DNA from: Gottfriedia acidiceleris
Lineage (GTDB): Bacteria > Bacillota > Bacilli > Bacillales > Bacillaceae_G
DNA length: 64,000 nt
Direction: 5' to 3'
NCBI RefSeq assembly: GCF_004138285.1
Contig: NZ_SCFN01000001.1
Coordinates: 992,001-1,056,000, forward strand
Positions 63,133 through 64,000 of this stretch are shown piece after piece. How positions within the stretch are numbered: the stretch's first letter is position 1; each line of letters starts with the position of its first letter. The notes beneath the pieces were generated by a model. It ran no database searches and was not told the DNA's origin. It saw only the letters and a list, made by a program, of their open reading frames with translations. The position numbers and the translations under genes were made by a program.

Positions 63133-64000
63133 ATGTCAATAGAGAGTAGGTATAGCACTTTCATACAGGAAAGTATGCCTACATTAGTAAAGAATTGGGT
63201 CGCTCAAGCGGTAATAAGCGATGATGATCCATTTAAATCCGAGATTATCATTAATGGAACTAAATTGATTGACTTTACATTATTATTTATTGAGGGCAAA
63301 ATAAATGAGGATCAAGTCAAAGATTTGGCCCATAAAATAGCCCTTGAACGAGCTAAAGCAAGTGCTAACATCGGAGATTTTGTGTATAACTCAAATATAG
63401 GTAGAAGTGAATTATTTAAACATTTGTCGGAATTTGAAGAAAGTATTAGTCTACTACAGCCACTCATTAATAAAATTAATTACGTTTTTGACCAGTTTAT
63501 TTATTTTACTGTAAAGCAATATTCATATCTCATTACACAAGATATAGAAGAGAAAAAACAGTTTATTGACGAGACTCATAAAGAGAGACTTACAATCTTA
63601 GGACAAATGTCTGCTAGTTTCGTTCATGAATTTAGAAATCCACTTACTTCAATTATTGGATTTGTAAAATTACTTAAAGGAGATCATCCACAATTAAAAT
63701 ATTTAGACATCATAGATCATGAACTGCATCAATTAAATTTTAGAATTGATCAATTTCTTCATGTCTCGAAAAAGGATCATGATCAGATGGTGGAATCTTT
63801 TTTAATTAATGATTTATTTAAAGAAATCACAGAATTCTTATATCCGAGTATTGTAAATTCGAATGTCATTTTACAAGAAGGAATTTCACAAAAAATATAC
63901 ATACCAGGTTTCAGAAATGAACTTCGTCAAGTTTTACTTAATATATTAATGAATTCTATCGATGCCTTGGCTGAAAACGATGGTCAAAAAACGATTCATT
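63133..64000 (+). CDS. sporulation-type sensor histidine kinase (5' part)
   Basis: The frame from ATG 63133 (GGAGGTG 12 bases upstream) is open to the window edge, giving 289 residues. The N-terminal ~155 residues resemble the HisK_N sensor domain of Bacillus sporulation-control kinases. The phospho-acceptor motif is FVHEFRNPLTSIIGF (His about residue 175), and the N-box of the ATPase domain begins as QVLLNILMNSIDAL near the edge. There is no membrane segment so far, so it is probably cytoplasmic and may feed the Spo0A phosphorelay. The remainder lies outside the window. Confidence 0.88.
   Translation, partial: MSIESRYSTFIQESMPTLVKNWVAQAVISDDDPFKSEIIINGTKLIDFTLLFIEGKINEDQVKDLAHKIALERAKASANIGDFVYNSNIGRSELFKHLSEFEESISLLQPLINKINYVFDQFIYFTVKQYSYLITQDIEEKKQFIDETHKERLTILGQMSASFVHEFRNPLTSIIGFVKLLKGDHPQLKYLDIIDHELHQLNFRIDQFLHVSKKDHDQMVESFLINDLFKEITEFLYPSIVNSNVILQEGISQKIYIPGFRNELRQVLLNILMNSIDALAENDGQKTIH

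Overview
The window reads as chromosomal DNA of a low-GC, endospore-forming member of the Bacillaceae. It is AT-rich throughout, carries Shine-Dalgarno sites of the AGGAGG/GGAGGTG type, uses ATG, GTG and TTG starts, and has tight genes separated by strong rho-independent terminators. SpoIIP, a sporulation-type histidine kinase, bacilliredoxin, YfmR-, YkvI- and YpmQ-like proteins all point the same way. I cannot name the species from sequence alone. There is no rRNA, tRNA, CRISPR array, transposase or prophage block.

Layout. 1-8000: end of an unknown gene, topoisomerase III, two small unknown genes, a YkvI-type permease, an MFS exporter, the zinc-binding lipoprotein ZnuA with Zur-like operators, and phosphatidylserine synthase. 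8000-13400: two paralogous OppA-type peptide-binding lipoproteins separated by repeat copy 1, then a DedA protein. 13400-20600: CorA, the YcgR/YcgQ permease pair, a Cys/Arg-rich small protein, SpoIIP, DUF3888 and YjbA-like proteins. 20700-28500: formate-tetrahydrofolate ligase with an apparent one-base frameshift, a heterodimeric ABC exporter and a DEAD-box helicase, followed by repeat copy 2. 29000-37500: metallo-hydrolase, glutathione peroxidase, GH36 alpha-galactosidase, then a four-gene surface glycosylation operon (GT-C-like membrane protein, GT2 transferase, GtrA flippase, GalE), followed by repeat copy 3. 38200-45350: HD hydrolase plus ABC-F factor, an SSB, CvfC plus bacilliredoxin, a methyltransferase, thymidylate synthase interrupted by a group I intron, and dihydrofolate reductase. 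45350-54750: azoreductase with MhqR-like operators, acyltransferase, hemolysin III, isoaspartyl dipeptidase, BMP lipoprotein, TatA, DegV, metallo-hydrolase, SCO protein, Hsp20 and a GNAT acetyltransferase. 54880-58660: a two-gene McrBC-like system (AAA+ ATPase plus DUF2357/PD-(D/E)XK nuclease). 59100-64000: a GNAT-fold protein, small and coiled-coil proteins, a CNNM/CorC-type protein, a YueI-like protein and the 5' part of a sporulation-type sensor kinase.

Most notable points. (1) thyA is split after the codon for catalytic Arg166 by a 293-nt ORF-less group I intron of the phage T4 td type; the exons join to a normal 264-residue enzyme. (2) Three copies of a ~500-bp element with imperfect terminal inverted repeats and a GC-rich, foldable core each sit directly behind a rho-independent terminator; in two copies that same terminator hairpin is repeated at the far end, as if the element inserts at terminators and duplicates them. 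(3) An McrBC-like pair is a likely type IV restriction defence. (4) fhs is shifted at a ten-A run. (5) Regulatory palindromes resembling Zur, MhqR and Spo0A sites sit in front of genes whose functions fit those regulators.
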